A stretch of 64,000 nt of DNA. Source: CAKUIA01 sp034180465. Lineage in GTDB: Bacteria; Verrucomicrobiota; Verrucomicrobiia; Opitutales; Intestinicryptomonadaceae. The stretch covers positions 1-64,000 of the forward strand of contig JAXFOH010000069.1 of the NCBI GenBank assembly GCA_034180465.1, given 5' to 3'. The notes beneath the pieces are model-generated. The model did not search any database, was not told the origin of the DNA, and saw nothing but the letters and a program-made list of their open reading frames with translations. A program made the translations under genes and the position numbers. Positions 61,674-64,000 of the stretch are shown here, in pieces. Each line of letters opens with the position of its first letter. The first letter of the stretch is position 1.

Positions 61674-63737
61674 GTGGCCGTTTTGCGGAAAGTTCCGGAC
61701 TTCGAAAAAGAGCTGAACGATAGCCAGCTTCAGGCGGTTTCGTGCCCGCCCGACGCCCCCGCTTTGGTGCTTGCAGGCGCGGGTTCCGGCAAAACGCGCA
61801 CACTTACGTACCGCATTGCCTATTTAATGGCACAATATTCGCTAATGCCAAGCTCGCTTTTGCTGCTTACTTTTACAAACAAGGCGGCTCGCGAAATGCT
61901 GCAGCGTACGGAATTGATTACGGGGGTGCCAGCCAACGCTTTTTGGGGCGGAACTTTCCACTCGGTTGCGGCGCGTTTTTTAAGGATAGAGGGGCAAAAT
62001 TTGGGCTTGGATTCGTCGTTTTCGATTGCCGATGCAGAAGATTCCGAAAAGCTTTTAAAAGCTACGGTAGAAAGCGAGTTTCCGAGATTTTTTTCGGATA
62101 AGCGAAACCCCAAAACAAAGCTTTTAAAGGAAATAATAAGCTATAGTGCAAACACGCTTAAAAGCTATCAGCAATCTATGTACGACAAGTTTAGCTGGCT
62201 AGAGTGCTCGCCCGACGACATCGCCAAAATTGCCGCCGCCTACGAAAGCGCAAAGCTTAAAAACAATATTTTGGATTTCGACGATCTGCTTGTTTTCTTT
62301 TTGCGCGCGCTGAACACAAATGCCGAGCTTGCCGAAAAATATTCGCACAAATTCGGCAATGTTTTGGTAGACGAATATCAAGACACAAACCTTTTGCAGT
62401 CGGAAATTTTAGACAAGCTTTCGGAGCAAAAGCGCATAAGCGCGGTTGGCGACGACGCCCAGTGCATATACACATGGCGCGGTGCGAATATAGAAAACAT
62501 ATTGTCGTTTAAGGAACGCTACGAAAACGCCAAGGTGTTTAAGATAGAGGACAACTACCGGAGCACGCCCGAAATTTTGGCCTTTGCAAACGATGTTTTA
62601 AGGGCAATGCCGCAGTTTGGCATATACGAAAAACAGCTTAGCCCAGTAAGAGATCGACTGGGAAAACCCTACATAATAAGGGCAATGGACGCCCGAGGTC
62701 AGGCCGTTGCAGTTGCCGACAAAATCAGGGATTTAACCTATGGGGCAAACGCCCCGTGCAAGTTTTCGGACATAGCAATTTTGTATAGGGCGCACAGGCA
62801 CGCGCTGGAAATGCAGCTTGTTATGCAGCGCGATGCAATTCCCTTTGTAATTACAAGCGGTCTTAAATTTTTTGAATATGCGCACATTAAAGACGCCGTT
62901 TCGCTTTTAAGGTTTGCAAGCAACCCGAAAGATTTTATCTCGTTTTCGCGCTTTATAAGGTTTCTTGATGGCGTAGGGCAAAAAAGCGCGCAAAAGATTT
63001 TCGATAAAACCGCAAATTATGCCGAAAAAAATTCTATGCCATTTGCTGAGGCAATGCTTGCCGACAGTGTGCTGGCAAGCGTGCCGAAAAAGGCAAAAGA
63101 AGACTTTATTCAGATAGCCGAAAGCGTATTTAAAATATATTCTGCAATACGCGCTTTCGACGGCAAAAAAGAAAATGTGCCCCCGAAAGCCGTGCAAGGC
63201 GACTTTTTTGAAAGCCAGCAAGCTCCCGCAAAAGGCGAGGACTATTCCGACATAAAAATGGCGCAAATAATAAAAATGGCGTGTCCTGAATGGTATATAG
63301 CGGCAATGAAAAGCGAGTACGAAAATTGGGACGAGAGGGTGGACGATTTCGATACACTTGCCGAATATGCCAGCCGATTTAACAGCGTTTCGGGTTTTTT
63401 GGAAAGCGCATCGCTTGAAATTTCGGAGGCTGAAAACGGCTCGCAGCAAAAGCCCGATTGCGTTAGAATGATGACCATACATCAGGCAAAGGGGCTTGAG
63501 TTTAAGGCAGTGTTTATAATAGGGGCCTGCGACGGGCTTTTCCCACTAGAGCGCTGCATAGAAGATGGCGATGTAGACGAAGAGCGCAGGCTTTTTTATG
63601 TTGCCTGCACAAGGGCAATGGACTTGCTATACATTGCGTATCCGCGCACTGTTATGAAAAACGGCTCATTCGATATGTGCGACCCCAGCCGCTTTATAGA
63701 GTGTGTAGACAAAGATTTATACACAACAAACTACTGA
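61674..63737 (+). CDS. UvrD/PcrA-family superfamily 1 DNA helicase
   Basis: A 687-aa 3'-5' helicase starting with GTG. N-terminal LNDSQLQAV, Walker A AGAGSGKT, TFTNKAAREM, VDEYQDTN (Walker B), GDDAQCIYTWRGA, EDNYRST and MTIHQAKGLEF are present; RLFYVACTRA near the end is motif VI. It unwinds DNA in repair and replication restart. Length and motif set suit PcrA/Rep/UvrD without the long C-terminal tail. No strong ribosome-binding site precedes the GTG; ATG-initiated alternatives are too far downstream. Confidence 0.95.
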   Translation: MAVLRKVPDFEKELNDSQLQAVSCPPDAPALVLAGAGSGKTRTLTYRIAYLMAQYSLMPSSLLLLTFTNKAAREMLQRTELITGVPANAFWGGTFHSVAARFLRIEGQNLGLDSSFSIADAEDSEKLLKATVESEFPRFFSDKRNPKTKLLKEIISYSANTLKSYQQSMYDKFSWLECSPDDIAKIAAAYESAKLKNNILDFDDLLVFFLRALNTNAELAEKYSHKFGNVLVDEYQDTNLLQSEILDKLSEQKRISAVGDDAQCIYTWRGANIENILSFKERYENAKVFKIEDNYRSTPEILAFANDVLRAMPQFGIYEKQLSPVRDRLGKPYIIRAMDARGQAVAVADKIRDLTYGANAPCKFSDIAILYRAHRHALEMQLVMQRDAIPFVITSGLKFFEYAHIKDAVSLLRFASNPKDFISFSRFIRFLDGVGQKSAQKIFDKTANYAEKNSMPFAEAMLADSVLASVPKKAKEDFIQIAESVFKIYSAIRAFDGKKENVPPKAVQGDFFESQQAPAKGEDYSDIKMAQIIKMACPEWYIAAMKSEYENWDERVDDFDTLAEYASRFNSVSGFLESASLEISEAENGSQQKPDCVRMMTIHQAKGLEFKAVFIIGACDGLFPLERCIEDGDVDEERRLFYVACTRAMDLLYIAYPRTVMKNGSFDMCDPSRFIECVDKDLYTTNY

Positions 63738-63843
63738 TTTTTTTCGGGTTTGCTTTTGCGCGGTCTTTGGTGCTTTACAAAAGCTAAATATTTTGTTTTT
63801 ATAGGCGCAAATTAACCTTAATTTACAAAACAGGAAATCAAAT

Positions 63844-64000
63844 ATGCCAGTTTTAAGCACATTATCGCTAAGGTTGCAAAACCACCCAAAAAGAGTGGTG
63901 TTCCCCGAAGGCAACGACGTTCGTATAATAAAAGCGGCGCGCCAGTTTGCAACGCGCAAATTGGGCGTACCCATTCTGTTGGGCAACAAAGCCGAAATAT
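63844..64000 (+). CDS. phosphate acetyltransferase / phosphate acyltransferase, N-terminal fragment
   Basis: An open frame from ATG at 63844 (ribosome-binding site AGGAAA) runs to the window edge; 52 codons are seen. It begins MPVLSTLSLRLQNHP and contains RVVFPEGNDVRIIKAARQ and GVPILLGN, the start of the phosphotransacetylase family. It would interconvert acetyl-CoA and acetyl phosphate. A phosphate butyryltransferase cannot be excluded from this fragment. The 3' end lies outside the window. Confidence 0.85.
   Translation, partial: MPVLSTLSLRLQNHPKRVVFPEGNDVRIIKAARQFATRKLGVPILLGNKAEI

Overview
The window is 64 kb of a moderately AT-rich, gene-dense bacterial chromosome with about 50 protein genes, one tRNA and no rRNA, CRISPR array, prophage or insertion sequence that I could find. 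The organism is Gram-negative: there are several lipobox lipoproteins, many signal peptides and an outer-membrane beta-barrel. A member of the Verrucomicrobiota (Opitutae-like, PVC superphylum) fits best. The reasons are GTP-type PEP carboxykinase, class I fumarase, type III glutamine synthetase, a TIGR03790-family protein, an McsA/McsB pair outside the Firmicutes, and many scattered secreted glycan-active enzymes. This is inference, because no rRNA or ribosomal protein is present to settle it. Reverse rubrerythrin and a phosphotransacetylase suggest an anaerobic or microaerobic lifestyle.

Layout. 1-3.0 kb: 3' end of a large unknown protein, then a secreted beta-propeller/cytochrome c fusion. 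3.1-5.4 kb (minus): reverse rubrerythrin, aldose 1-epimerase, and a decayed DMT-type permease whose last ORF still overlaps the epimerase start. 5.6-9.8 kb: glutamine synthetase III and a heparinase II/III-like protein. 9.9-10.9 kb (minus): GNAT acetyltransferase and DUF2147 lipoprotein. 11.1-15.9 kb: tRNA-Phe, an ApbE-like protein, an outer-membrane barrel, a G/T-skewed gap and a GH50-like hydrolase. 16-24 kb (minus): an orphan DRE-TIM aldolase, then a likely operon transcribed M3 peptidase, U32 protein, lipoprotein, OGG1-like glycosylase, UvrB. 24-26.3 kb: MECR-like enoyl reductase and a GH71/99-like protein. 26.4-35.2 kb (plus): a long run with divergent PurA, McsA, McsB, two small secreted proteins, TrpB2 and a three-gene NitT/SsuABC-like importer. 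35.2-41.3 kb: sialate O-acetylesterase, GH42-like protein and an ExuT-like transporter. 41.6-46.1 kb (minus): GTP-PEPCK and HrpB helicase. 46.1-53.4 kb (plus): secreted unknown, RecB-like nuclease/Fe-S helicase fusion, PyrB, PyrC, CPBP protease and ThiL, the last four tightly packed. 53.4-60.3 kb (minus): large secreted unknown, class I fumarase, SerRS, TIGR03790 protein, flavin reductase-like protein. 60.5-64 kb (plus): Nif3-like protein, AroQ, UvrD/PcrA helicase and the start of a phosphotransacetylase.

The genes form a housekeeping backbone (nucleotide synthesis, translation, DNA repair, central carbon) with single polysaccharide-degrading genes placed between the units rather than gathered in one SusCD-style locus. 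Glycan genes (heparinase-like, GH50-like, GH71/99-like, acetylesterase, GH42-like, aldose epimerase, hexuronate-type permease) point to growth on complex acetylated or uronic-acid polysaccharides.

The least ordinary items are the TrpB2-importer operon, the elongated PurA with altered active-site motifs in front of mcsAB, the nuclease-helicase fusion, the broken permease and a terminator hairpin lying inside the thiL coding sequence. I found no clear undescribed defence or mobile system.
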